A stretch of 12,612 nucleotides of DNA from CAZFLY01 sp964519995 (GCA_964519995.1 CAZFLY010000069.1:1-12612), one strand, 5' to 3'. Numbered from the stretch's first letter, positions 1 through 6,749 are shown. Notes: a model not told the origin generated them from the letters alone. Program-made: numbers and translations.

Positions 1-101
1 CCGAGCAACTCGACTTCAGTGTCACCCTTTTGAACTGCTGCATTTGCACTAACTGCCAGACCCAAGCAGATGACACACAACAGTGCTATAAAACGCTTCA
101 T
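1..101 (-). CDS. Exported protein, N-terminal fragment (partial)
   Basis: Only the first 33 codons are inside the window; the rest lies beyond the left edge. The start is an ATG at 101 on the minus strand, preceded by a purine-rich AAAGGAAAG Shine-Dalgarno site about 5 bases upstream. The N-terminus MKRFIALLCVICLGLAVSANA is a textbook Sec signal peptide: two early basic residues, a hydrophobic core and a likely cleavage after A-N-A. The mature part begins A-V-Q-K-G-D-T-E-V-E-L-L-G. That short alternating polar/hydrophobic stretch resembles the first strand of outer-membrane beta-barrel proteins, but this is a guess from 13 residues. The product is exported; its function cannot be named. A palindrome lies about 47-65 bases upstream of the start. 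Confidence 0.75.
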   Translation of the reverse strand, partial: MKRFIALLCVICLGLAVSANAAVQKGDTEVELL

Positions 102-147
102 AATACTTTCCTTTCAATATCCTCAGTACCACGATTTTCCGACCTAA

Positions 148-166
148 CTTAACTACTATAGTTAAG
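148..166. promoter_or_regulatory. Perfect 8-bp-arm palindrome, possible operator
   Basis: CTTAACTA, a 3-base spacer CTA, then TAGTTAAG: both arms match perfectly. It lies 47-65 bases upstream of the leftward exported-protein start, where an operator or promoter overlap would be expected. On the minus strand the centre contains TATAGT, which could serve as a -10 box, but no good -35 box lies 16-18 bases upstream. It is AT-rich with no T-run after it, so it is not a terminator. Operator function is inferred. Confidence 0.35.
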
Positions 167-295
167 CCAACAAAAATAGCCCACATCCGAATGGCCTATC
201 TCTTGCTCTCATTATCAAAGCCTCCAAGCATAAGATATAGTATCATTCCCTTAGATACTCGTAGAAGTTTATCTTCGTAAGTCTGAAAAGCAAAT

Positions 296-352
296 AAAAA
301 AAAAGTTTTTTCGATTTTTTTTCGTACGTCTATTTGTAAAAAACTCGAAAAA
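296..352. other. Phased A/T tracts, possible curved DNA
   Basis: Five homopolymer tracts are visible: A9 (296-304), T6 (306-311), T8 (315-322), A6 (338-343) and A5 (348-352). Their centres are about 8.5, 10, 22 and 9.5 bases apart, close to multiples of the helical repeat. Such phasing is known to bend DNA. The stretch lies in the longest gene-free gap of the window. Confidence 0.4.
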
Positions 353-385
353 TGCCGGTACTCCGATGATATAAGCAGGCATTTT
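349..385 (-). terminator. Inverted repeat downstream of the phosphatase gene
   Basis: AAAATGCC (349-356) and GGCATTTT (378-385) are perfect 8-base inverted arms separated by 21 bases. Read leftward, the hairpin is followed by a T-rich stretch (GGCATTTTTCGAGTTTTTTAC), about 60 bases past the phosphatase stop codon. The loop is long and the stem has only three G/C pairs, so it is at best a weak intrinsic terminator. Confidence 0.3.
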
Positions 386-445
386 CTAATTTTTCTGTGG
401 ACACCAATAGCCGCTTATTTTGGCGGCGAGTAATCGTTCTCATAC

Positions 446-1306
446 TCATAAGAAACAATATCGGCTATCTTGACAAAAAAAGATTACAATAAAATGCCCA
501 TAATCCATTTGGGTCGCGTTGTATTGGCATTTAGTTCTGTATAGAACATGTTGGAAGTCCCAGGCTCTTGAGGACGGATCGGCTTGTAGATTGAATTTGC
601 TAACAGTATCCGGTGAAGGACTTTTCTTCTTTTGTTGGCTTCGGATCATTGGCAGAGGACGGGGCAGTTGTTCAATGATGCCCATGGCTCTGAGTTGTGA
701 CGTTAGTTTACTCATATTATCGTTAATGTAGGTCAAGAGCGATTGGTCGTCGTCAGGGTCCCAGCCGTAACGCACCAATTCTGTATAAGCGAATGATGGT
801 GGTTTTTTCTCGACCAGCACTCTGTAACATGCTATCACTCCACCGGTGCGCTGAGCGCCTGCTGCGCAGTGAACAAGAACAGGTTTGCCTTGTTTTTTGG
901 CATCGACGATAGCGGCAATCGCTTGAGCGTAGTTACGGATGTCACCCGTGCCGTTGCCTTTAAGCGGAAACCTCAACATCTCAATACCTAACTCAGTGGC
1001 GGCTCGTTTCTCAGCCTCTTGATCTTTATCTCCAGGCACATTGCCACACAGATTGACGATTACAGCAATATTGTGTTTCTTAAGGGTTTTTTTTACGAGT
1101 GTTGCTGAGAGTTGACCGCTGCGGTATATCTTTCCCGGCTCAACTACCCCCCATCGCTTCGGAATTATGTGGTCTTCGAGCAGCTCCTCCCATATCCAGA
1201 TGCCTGCGCCAATTACCACCACAATCAGCGCGATGTACGTAAACCGAGTCCATTGGGATTTCTCGGTCTTGGTTCTATGAGCGTGTTGTTCATTTTCGCC
1301 TGGCAT
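446..1306 (-). CDS. Membrane-anchored tyrosine/dual-specificity phosphatase
   Basis: This 286-residue protein should hydrolyse phosphate esters by the cysteine-phosphatase mechanism. The signature VHCAAGAQRTGG is present, with nucleophile Cys147 and phosphate-binding Arg153 (HCxxGxxRTG). Upstream is the stretch G-V-V-E-P-G-K-I-Y-R-S-G-Q (53-65), typical of bacterial DSP-like phosphatases; Asp122 is a plausible general acid. A single hydrophobic helix at about 22-39 follows a basic, Lys/Arg-containing N-terminus, so the protein is probably anchored in the inner membrane; which side the catalytic domain faces is unclear. The tail after about residue 225 is basic, then featureless, and shows no domain. 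The ATG at 1306 has AGGA 6 bases upstream. It follows the methyltransferase gene in the same direction, 149 bases away with a hairpin between, so it may be transcribed separately. The substrate (protein, inositol phosphate or other) is unknown. Confidence 0.85.
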   Translation of the reverse strand: MPGENEQHAHRTKTEKSQWTRFTYIALIVVVIGAGIWIWEELLEDHIIPKRWGVVEPGKIYRSGQLSATLVKKTLKKHNIAVIVNLCGNVPGDKDQEAEKRAATELGIEMLRFPLKGNGTGDIRNYAQAIAAIVDAKKQGKPVLVHCAAGAQRTGGVIACYRVLVEKKPPSFAYTELVRYGWDPDDDQSLLTYINDNMSKLTSQLRAMGIIEQLPRPLPMIRSQQKKKSPSPDTVSKFNLQADPSSRAWDFQHVLYRTKCQYNATQMDYGHFIVIFFCQDSRYCFL

Positions 1307-1398
1307 TATAGGTCCTGTTCGTAATCAAACCAGTTATGACGAGTGCAGCAGTTTTCATGAGTTTTCGATTGGTCAAGCCAGTCAGGAAAATTAAGATT

Positions 1399-1426
1399 GC
1401 AAAGCCTTTATTGGAAAGGACTTAGC
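1399..1426 (-). terminator. Hairpin after the methyltransferase gene
   Basis: Read leftward, GCTAAG-T-CCTTT, loop CCAAT, then AAAGG-CTTTGC forms an approximately 10-pair stem with one mismatch and one bulged base. It begins 30 bases past the methyltransferase stop codon. The following bases AATCTTAATTTTCC are T-rich but not a clean T-run, so termination may be partial, with read-through into the phosphatase gene. Confidence 0.45.
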
Positions 1427-1455
1427 AATGTTATTAACGGGTATTTTTTGGTTTT

Positions 1456-2259
1456 CTACGGTTTTTTCTTATGCATTACAAATAGGGGATACGCACCCAG
1501 ATAATCCACATGGTATATTTGAAAGAATTCTTCTGCGTTTTCCAGAAAATCTTCAGTACTGTAGGCAATTTCGCCGCTAAACTGCTTGGCCTTTTCTCTG
1601 ATGCCATCGGGCAGCCTATCTACTTCCAACCGTGCCGAGATTATGAGCCTGTCTGTGCAAATTTGGTAAAGCCTGGCTAAAATCTCTCGATGGCTATAGT
1701 AGGCAGTTGAGGAAAGAAAGCTGCCCCAGAATAGATAATGGTATGTGCCTATCAGTAAAACTGTCTGAAATGGTCCACCATAGGCTTCTGGTTTCTCTGC
1801 CACATCGCCGAGCGAGGCCAAATGAAAATTGGCGTTCTCAATACCTAAATACTGCCCGACTCTGCCGGCAGTAGAAATGAACGGCTCGTGAATATCTATT
1901 CCTACCGATATTCTGCAGTGCGATCTTTGAGCTGCGTCCATTACATAGAATCCTCTACAGCAGCCGACATCCAAAAAACTCTCCAGTTCGTCAGGATAGA
2001 GCCGGGTTACTAACCTGAGCCTGTCATAAAGGCGGAAACTTGGAAATAGCTTCTTCTTGAGTACTCTGTAATTATGATTTCTGGGATAGCCTGTCAACAG
2101 CTTGTTGATGTCATCTTCGGCCTGGCAGCGCGAAGGGTCATTATCACCGAGTAATAGCTGATTGAGATTGCGTCCCATGTAAGCTCCATACCCAAGGGCG
2201 CTTTTTACCATTGCACCCGTTCTGTGATATGCACTTGACTCTGTTGCAGTTGCGGTCAT
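1456..2259 (-). CDS. Class I SAM-dependent methyltransferase
   Basis: This 267-residue soluble protein has the Rossmann-fold methyltransferase signature. Motif I is FLDVGCCRGFY (95-105), the SAM-binding loop; motif II is VGIDIHE (119-125), whose acidic residue should hold the SAM ribose. NFHLASLGDV (144-153) fits the adenine-contacting region, and FQTVLLIGTYHYLFWG (164-179) fits the strand and loop that follow motif IV. The spacing resembles the CmoB/Methyltransf_9-like branch, which includes tRNA uridine modifiers, but the match is only general and no substrate can be named. The first 90 residues are a helical extension that could bind the substrate. The ATG at 2259 has GGAG about 9 bases upstream. 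A candidate promoter (2287-2314) would give a leader of about 20 bases. The gene is divergent from rarA. Confidence 0.8.
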   Translation of the reverse strand: MTATATESSAYHRTGAMVKSALGYGAYMGRNLNQLLLGDNDPSRCQAEDDINKLLTGYPRNHNYRVLKKKLFPSFRLYDRLRLVTRLYPDELESFLDVGCCRGFYVMDAAQRSHCRISVGIDIHEPFISTAGRVGQYLGIENANFHLASLGDVAEKPEAYGGPFQTVLLIGTYHYLFWGSFLSSTAYYSHREILARLYQICTDRLIISARLEVDRLPDGIREKAKQFSGEIAYSTEDFLENAEEFFQIYHVDYLGAYPLFVMHKKKP

Positions 2260-2286
2260 TTTTCAAATCTCCGGACAGCTCGTAAC

Positions 2287-2314
2287 AGTATACACGCACT
2301 TGTGGACTTAGCAA
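2287..2314 (-). promoter_or_regulatory. Candidate sigma-70 promoter for the methyltransferase gene
   Basis: On the minus strand, TTGCTA (2309-2314) lies 16 bases from TATACT (2287-2292). The -10 box matches 5 of 6 consensus bases and the -35 box 4 of 6. Transcription would start near 2280, about 20 bases before the ATG at 2259, leaving room for the GGAG site. It is back-to-back with the rarA promoter. Confidence 0.45.
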
Positions 2315-2375
2315 GGACTTTGCCGACGCAGTCAACCTTGGCGAGTAAATGCTCAATAAGCCCTAAAAATACGTT

Positions 2376-2404
2376 TCGACACTTGTGTGCGTCCGGAATA
2401 TAAT
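2376..2404 (+). promoter_or_regulatory. Near-consensus promoter at the rarA start (leaderless)
   Basis: TCGACA (2376-2381, 5 of 6 consensus) is 17 bases from a perfect TATAAT (2399-2404). A start 7 bases past the -10 box falls on the A of the ATG at 2411. The transcript would then have no leader. No Shine-Dalgarno site stands at a usable distance from this ATG, which agrees with leaderless translation. Confidence 0.6.
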
Positions 2405-2410
2405 GTTGGT

Positions 2411-3781
2411 ATGCATGAGGATACGACCTATAAAAAGCTGTTTGATTCATCTGAGAAGGCCAATATCGACTCGGCGGCACCACTGGCAGTCCGGATGAGG
2501 CCGAGAAACCTCGATGAATTTATCGGACAGGGGCATTTCATTGGGCCGGATAAACTCCTGACAAGGATGCTGGAGACTGACAAGCTCACCAGTTTGATAT
2601 TCTACGGCCCCCCAGGTGTAGGCAAGACGTCCTTAGCGTCAATCATTGTCAATCGTACTAAGGCCCTATTCCACTATTTCAGTGCACCTGCGGCCACAGT
2701 TAAGGACATTCGCCAGATAATTGCCGACGCCAGAGATAGGCTAGCAGCCGCTGGAAATAGGACCGTGCTTTTTATGGACGAAATCCACCGCTTTAATCGT
2801 GCCCAGCAGGATGTTCTGTTGGACGATGTCGAAGCAGGTATCTTGATCTTGATTGGTGCTACTACGGAAAATCCATTTTTCTCAGTTAATGCCCCTCTAA
2901 TTTCCCGCAGTACTGTGTTTCGTTTTGAGCCTCTCGGTCAGCAGGAGATTCTCCAGTTGCTCAGGACCGCGATTGGTGACACGGAGCGAGGACTCGGTAA
3001 ATTTGACCTGGATGTTGACGGAAAAGCGCTTGAATATTTAACGGTTATGTCTGATGGTGATGCTCGAAAGGCTCTGACTGCTCTGGAGGTGGGAGTGTTG
3101 TCGCAGGCTGCTCGGGGGCAGAAGGGGAAATTAAAATTTAATCTGGATGTCGCAAAGGAGTCGATACAACAAAAGACAATTGACTATAATGGCACCGGCG
3201 ATACGCACTATGACCTGGCAAGTGCTTTTCAGAAAAGTATGCGAGGCTCCGACCCGGATGCTACTATCTATTGGCTTGCTCGGATGATTGCCGGCGGCGA
3301 AGATGTGCGTTTTATCGCTCGTCGTATTGCAGTCTGTGCGGCAGAGGACGTTGGCAATGCCGAACCTATGGCGACTGTTTTGGCTGCCGCAGCCGTTCAG
3401 ATATCTGAGTTTGTGGGTTTGCCTGAGGCTCAGCTTGCACTTGCTCAGGCGGCGCTTTATATTGCTTGTGCACCAAAGTCGAATGCTGCCGCATCTGCTA
3501 TCTGGAAAGCAGTGGCCGACGTAAAAGAGCAGCCGATTAAACATGTCCCAAAGCATTTGAAGGATAGTCACTACCCCGCTGCAAAAAAGGCTGGTTTTGG
3601 AAAGGATTACAAATATCCCCACGATTTTATGGGTGGATTCGTTCCACAGCAGTACCTTACGGGGCCGCCGAGCCGGTATTACGTGCCGAAAGAAATTGGT
3701 TTTGAAAAAAATATCAGGCGTTATTTACAAAAGCTGCAAAAATTGATACAAGATATGCCACCTGACAAAAAGAATATCTGA
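2411..3781 (+). CDS. rarA: Replication-associated recombination protein A (RarA/MgsA-type AAA+ ATPase)
   Basis: RarA is a clamp-loader-like AAA+ ATPase (Mgs1/WRNIP1 in eukaryotes) that acts at stalled replication forks and on single-strand gaps. With the ATG at 2411 the protein has 456 residues, normal for the family. The conserved N-terminal stretch AAPLAVRMRP (22-31) is followed by Walker A GPPGVGKT (66-73), Walker B LFMDEIHRF (120-128), sensor 1 GATTENPFF (149-157) and the S-R at 165-166 likely to be the arginine finger. The C-terminal part carries the family's A-R-M-I-A-G-G-E-D-V-R-F-I-A-R-R and the H-Y-P oligomerisation-domain pattern. An in-frame GTG at 2387 would add 8 residues, but it lies upstream of the predicted transcription start, so I prefer 2411. 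It heads a three-gene operon; the next gene begins 15 bases downstream. Confidence 0.95.
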   Translation: MHEDTTYKKLFDSSEKANIDSAAPLAVRMRPRNLDEFIGQGHFIGPDKLLTRMLETDKLTSLIFYGPPGVGKTSLASIIVNRTKALFHYFSAPAATVKDIRQIIADARDRLAAAGNRTVLFMDEIHRFNRAQQDVLLDDVEAGILILIGATTENPFFSVNAPLISRSTVFRFEPLGQQEILQLLRTAIGDTERGLGKFDLDVDGKALEYLTVMSDGDARKALTALEVGVLSQAARGQKGKLKFNLDVAKESIQQKTIDYNGTGDTHYDLASAFQKSMRGSDPDATIYWLARMIAGGEDVRFIARRIAVCAAEDVGNAEPMATVLAAAAVQISEFVGLPEAQLALAQAALYIACAPKSNAAASAIWKAVADVKEQPIKHVPKHLKDSHYPAAKKAGFGKDYKYPHDFMGGFVPQQYLTGPPSRYYVPKEIGFEKNIRRYLQKLQKLIQDMPPDKKNI

Positions 3782-3796
3782 GAGAAGGATCGCTTA

Positions 3797-4378
3797 ATGG
3801 ATAAAGCTGAGCTGCGTCGTATGCTCCGGAATTCTTTGCTTGCCATACCGCCAAAGCAAAGAAGCGAAAAGAGTCGTAAAGCCTGCCGAAATCTTATATC
3901 AACGCCGCAGTTTCAAGTCGCATCGACTGTCATGTTGTATTTGTCTCTTCCCCACGAGGTTGATACTGGCGAGGCAATACTCCATGCCTGGCAGCTTAGT
4001 AAGACCGTTGTAGTGCCGAAAATATCCTGGCAGCAGAGGCACATGATTCCGGTTCAAATAAATTCACTGGAGACCGATGTTTCTACAGGCGTTTCTGATC
4101 TGCGCAATCCGGTAGCGGGTGTTCCTGTGCCATTCGAAGAAATTGACTTGGTGGTTGCACCTGCGTTGGGATTCGATAGACAGGGCAATCGGCTGGGACG
4201 TGGAGGTTCATTCTATGACAGATTTTTTGCCAACGAGCAGCTTAGAGCGTTACGTTGTGGTCTGGCGTTTGCCGAACAGCTTGTGGATTCAATTCCGGTG
4301 ACAGATGGTGATGAGCTGGTGGATTTCTTAGTGACAGATGAGGAAGTAATGTATTTCAAGGACGAGAAAGGAAAATAA
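3797..4378 (+). CDS. ygfA: 5-formyltetrahydrofolate cyclo-ligase
   Basis: This 193-residue cytoplasmic enzyme should convert 5-formyl-THF to 5,10-methenyl-THF using ATP, returning a folate storage form to one-carbon metabolism. Family landmarks are the N-terminal helical K/R-rich stretch, the substrate region LPHEVDTGEAIL (51-62), and the C-terminal nucleotide/folate motif GFDRQGNRLGRGGSFYDRF (125-143), which corresponds to the usual GxRLGxGxGYYDR. Here the family's Gly-Tyr-Tyr is Ser-Phe-Tyr, a mild variant. The length is typical. The ATG at 3797 has a strong AGAAGGA Shine-Dalgarno site 7 bases upstream. It sits 15 bases after rarA, and only one base separates its stop from the next ATG, so all three genes are probably one transcript. 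No functional link to its neighbours is evident. Confidence 0.92.
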   Translation: MDKAELRRMLRNSLLAIPPKQRSEKSRKACRNLISTPQFQVASTVMLYLSLPHEVDTGEAILHAWQLSKTVVVPKISWQQRHMIPVQINSLETDVSTGVSDLRNPVAGVPVPFEEIDLVVAPALGFDRQGNRLGRGGSFYDRFFANEQLRALRCGLAFAEQLVDSIPVTDGDELVDFLVTDEEVMYFKDEKGK

Positions 4379-4379
4379 A

Positions 4380-5399
4380 ATGGCTCGCTATCCTTTTAAT
4401 GTGAGATGGTGGCAAAGAAGTCGAAGTTGGAATATTTCGTATACCATATCGGGTTTGATTGTCTTGGCTATAGTGATTGTTCTTATGTTTAGCAGATATC
4501 CTTTCGGCAGAGATGAGGTACTTACTGATGCGCCGGTCGAAACCGGAGTATCTCAACCTGTAACAAAACTTGCCGTTGAGACAGAACCAAGGCTGGATTT
4601 CTCCGCAGCAGCACAACTGCCGACCAACCAGATTGGTCCAGAGGTCGCTGAGATGATTACAGCAGCAGTGAAGTTAATCAAGGCAGACCCCAGTAAGGTA
4701 ATAGAGGTGCGTGAAAAACTGAATGACGCTTTATTGATGCCCATGGATGAGCAGCAGCGGGCGTTTATAAAAAAGCAGCTCTCTCAACTTGCTGATAGAT
4801 GGCTTTTCAGCAAGACCGTCTATCCGGACGACAAACTCTGCGATATTTATAAGGTCAAGCCTGGTGATCAATTGCGAATAATTGGCGAGCGATTCAAAGT
4901 TCCATACGAGATTCTAATGCAAATCAACAATATTAGTCGTGCAGAAGCTCTTCAGGCGGGCGAGGCAATGAAGGTCATCAAAGGACCATTCCATGCAAAG
5001 GTATATCGTTCAGCTTTTACAATGGATTTGTATTTACAGAATACATATGTTAGCAGTTTCCAGGTGGGACTTGGCAAGCCGGGTATGGAGACTCCGACAG
5101 GCCTTTGGGTCGTCAAGCCGAGTGGAAAACTCGTAAAGCCGGTTTGGGCAGATCCTCTTACCGGCAGAACTTATCATCCTGAGGACCCAGACTATCCTCT
5201 CGGCTCGCGATGGATTGCCCTTGAAGGTATCGATGGACAAGCCAAGGGCAGAACCGGCTTTGCCATTCACGGAACCAAGAATCCTGAGCAGATCGGCATG
5301 GCAGGCTCGCAAGGATGTATACGTCTGCACAATGGTGATGCGATACTTATGTATAATCTATTGATGCCGGCATTCTCGCGTGTGGAAGTAGTGGAATAG
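4380..5399 (+). CDS. LysM and YkuD L,D-transpeptidase, membrane-anchored
   Basis: This 339-residue envelope protein should form or remodel peptidoglycan cross-links (3-3 links or attachment of a protein) using a catalytic cysteine. One hydrophobic helix at about 19-37 acts as a signal anchor, placing the rest in the periplasm. A spacer (40-150) is followed by a LysM domain (about 153-201, with I-Y-K-V-K-P-G-D), which binds glycan strands, then a YkuD domain (205-339). Its active-site motif contains H-G-T at 297-299 and S-x-G-C-I-R-L at 310-316: His297, Cys313 and Arg315 are all present, so it should be active. The start ATG at 4380 overlaps no gene but is one base after the previous stop; AAAGGAAAA within the upstream gene serves as its ribosome site. 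It ends 30 bases from the convergent clpX stop. It may also be called an ErfK/YbiS-type protein. Confidence 0.93.
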   Translation: MARYPFNVRWWQRSRSWNISYTISGLIVLAIVIVLMFSRYPFGRDEVLTDAPVETGVSQPVTKLAVETEPRLDFSAAAQLPTNQIGPEVAEMITAAVKLIKADPSKVIEVREKLNDALLMPMDEQQRAFIKKQLSQLADRWLFSKTVYPDDKLCDIYKVKPGDQLRIIGERFKVPYEILMQINNISRAEALQAGEAMKVIKGPFHAKVYRSAFTMDLYLQNTYVSSFQVGLGKPGMETPTGLWVVKPSGKLVKPVWADPLTGRTYHPEDPDYPLGSRWIALEGIDGQAKGRTGFAIHGTKNPEQIGMAGSQGCIRLHNGDAILMYNLLMPAFSRVEVVE

Positions 5400-5429
5400 G
5401 CATGAGCGAGATTAAATATTTTTCTACGC

Positions 5430-6701
5430 TTACGCTGGCTCTTTTCGTGCGAGTCGTTTTGCTGTGTGCAACTTTGCCCGTCCCTCGACTATATCGCGTG
5501 TAATAACGTATTTACCAGGCTTAGGCTGTTCCGGCAATTGATACATCAAATCAACCATCAGCTCTTCGGCGATGGCTCTCAGTGCCCGGGCGCCGGTGTC
5601 ACGCTTGAGCGCTTTTTGTGCCAAAGCATGCAGGGCATCGTCCGTGAATTTAAGCTCGGCATCCTCCATCTCAAAGAATTTCTGATACTGTTTGACCAAT
5701 GCGTTTTTCGGCATGGTCAGAATGTCCATCAGAGCATCCTCGTCAAGAGCAGAAAGTGTTGCGATTACCGGGAGCCTGCCCACCATTTCGGGAATCATGC
5801 CAAACTCAATAATGTCTTCCGGTACGACCTGCTGCAGTATGTCACTATATTCGGCTTTGTCGCTGGTCCGACCAGAGAGTTCTGAACCGAAGCCGATCAT
5901 TTCTTTACCGAGGCGTTTCTTAATAATATTATCCAGGCCAATAAATGTTCCGCCGCATATAAAGAGTATCTCGGTAGTATCGATTTGAATATAAGATTGT
6001 TCAGGGTGCTTTCGTCCTCCCTGTGGCGGAATATTAGCGCTCGTGCCTTCGAGCATTTTCAGAAGAGCTTGCTGGACACCTTCTCCCGAGACATCGCGTG
6101 TAATCGAAATGTTCTGATATGTCTTACCGACCTTGTCAATTTCGTCAATGTATACAATGCCTCGCTGTGCTGCTTCAATGTCGTAGTCGGCAGATTGCAG
6201 CAGCCGCAGCAAAAAGTTTTCGACATCTTCGCCGACATACCCAGCCTCAGTGACAGTGGTTGCGTCACAGATCGCAAACGGCATATTCAGTTTGCGTGCG
6301 AGCGTTCGAGCAAGCAGCGTTTTGCCACAGCCGGTTGGCCCGATTAATAGAACGTTGGACTTGTCTATCTCCACGTCACCGTTGCCGGTGTCGCTGTGTA
6401 AAAGCCGTTTATAATGATTGTGAACAGCAACTGAGAGATATTTCTTTGCGTGCTCCTGCCCAATTACGTATTGGTCCAGATATTCTTTTATCTCTCTGGG
6501 CTTTGGCATTTCCTTGGTGTTAATGCTTTTGCCGCCGATGAGTCTATGGTCCTGTCGGACAATGTTATGGCACAGGTCAATACATTCGGGACAAATAAAG
6601 ACGTTGTTGGGACCTTCTATCAGTGTTTCAGCTTGGCCTGCTGGTCGGCCGCAAAAACTGCAGATCGCTTTAGACTTCTTGTTATTTGACTGTTTTGCCA
6701 T
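5430..6701 (-). CDS. clpX: ATP-dependent Clp protease ATP-binding subunit ClpX
   Basis: ClpX is a hexameric AAA+ unfoldase that recognises tagged substrates and feeds them to ClpP. The 423-residue length is typical. The N-terminal zinc-binding domain has Cys14, Cys17, Cys37 and Cys40 (CxxC-x19-CxxC). Walker A is GPTGCGKT (121-128), Walker B is IVYIDEIDK, the substrate-gripping pore loop is GYVGEDVEN, and GGRKHPE matches the RKH loop. The IGF loop (M-I-G-F-G-S-E), which docks into ClpP, is intact, so a ClpP partner is expected elsewhere in the genome. The sensor 2 motif G-A-R-A-L-R is present near the C-terminus. Neither clpP nor tig is adjacent, unlike the common tig-clpP-clpX order. The start ATG at 6701 has AAAAGG about 9 bases upstream. 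Confidence 0.97.
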   Translation of the reverse strand: MAKQSNNKKSKAICSFCGRPAGQAETLIEGPNNVFICPECIDLCHNIVRQDHRLIGGKSINTKEMPKPREIKEYLDQYVIGQEHAKKYLSVAVHNHYKRLLHSDTGNGDVEIDKSNVLLIGPTGCGKTLLARTLARKLNMPFAICDATTVTEAGYVGEDVENFLLRLLQSADYDIEAAQRGIVYIDEIDKVGKTYQNISITRDVSGEGVQQALLKMLEGTSANIPPQGGRKHPEQSYIQIDTTEILFICGGTFIGLDNIIKKRLGKEMIGFGSELSGRTSDKAEYSDILQQVVPEDIIEFGMIPEMVGRLPVIATLSALDEDALMDILTMPKNALVKQYQKFFEMEDAELKFTDDALHALAQKALKRDTGARALRAIAEELMVDLMYQLPEQPKPGKYVITRDIVEGRAKLHTAKRLARKEPA

Positions 6702-6743
6702 TTCTGTTTGCCTTTTGTTTCAGAAAGTACGCCATTTTTGGAT

Positions 6744-6749
6744 ATTATA
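6744..6749 (-). promoter_or_regulatory. clpX: Candidate -10 box for clpX
   Basis: On the minus strand a perfect TATAAT occurs about 42 bases before the clpX ATG, giving a predicted leader of about 36 bases. No convincing -35 box sits 16-18 bases upstream; the surrounding DNA is very AT-rich, so chance matches are likely. Confidence 0.3.

Larger units (their letters stand above)
102..445. other. 344-base non-coding gap
   Basis: No convincing gene lies between the exported-protein start and the phosphatase stop codon. The gap holds a perfect palindrome (148-166), phased A/T tracts (296-352) and an inverted repeat that may end the phosphatase transcript (349-385); each is listed separately. A weak GCCGC/GCGGC hairpin (410-427) has no T-run on either side. 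The rest, about 167-295, shows nothing I can assign; no clear -35/-10 pair was found for the exported-protein gene. Confidence 0.5.

Noticed and set aside
410..427. GCCGC/GCGGC hairpin just past the phosphatase stop
   Set aside because: It has five GC pairs but no T-run in either direction, so it does not meet the terminator pattern.
1303..1311. TATAAT directly before the phosphatase ATG
   Set aside because: It overlaps the start codon itself and no -35 box lies 16-18 bases upstream; transcription from it would start inside the gene.
2256..2483. Leftward 75-codon frame whose TGA overlaps the methyltransferase ATG
   Set aside because: It begins inside rarA on the opposite strand and covers both predicted promoters. 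Its sequence has no domain character, so the stop/start overlap is likely chance.
3131..3622. 163-codon frame antisense to rarA
   Set aside because: It lies wholly within the strongly conserved rarA reading frame and its Cys- and Arg-rich sequence is typical of an antisense shadow.
5400..5429. Possible shared terminator between the convergent transpeptidase and clpX genes
   Set aside because: Only 30 bases are available, and pairings such as AGCG/CGCT are 4 bases long with an 18-base AT-rich loop. No stable stem followed by a T-run could be drawn.
5466..5885. 139-codon rightward frame inside clpX
   Set aside because: It is fully antisense to clpX, whose domains are intact, and has no ribosome site or recognisable motif.
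6317..6340. Cysteine in the ClpX P-loop (GPTGCGKT instead of GPTGSGKT) as a redox switch
   Set aside because: Small-residue variation at this P-loop position is tolerated across AAA+ proteins, and nothing else in the sequence suggests redox control.
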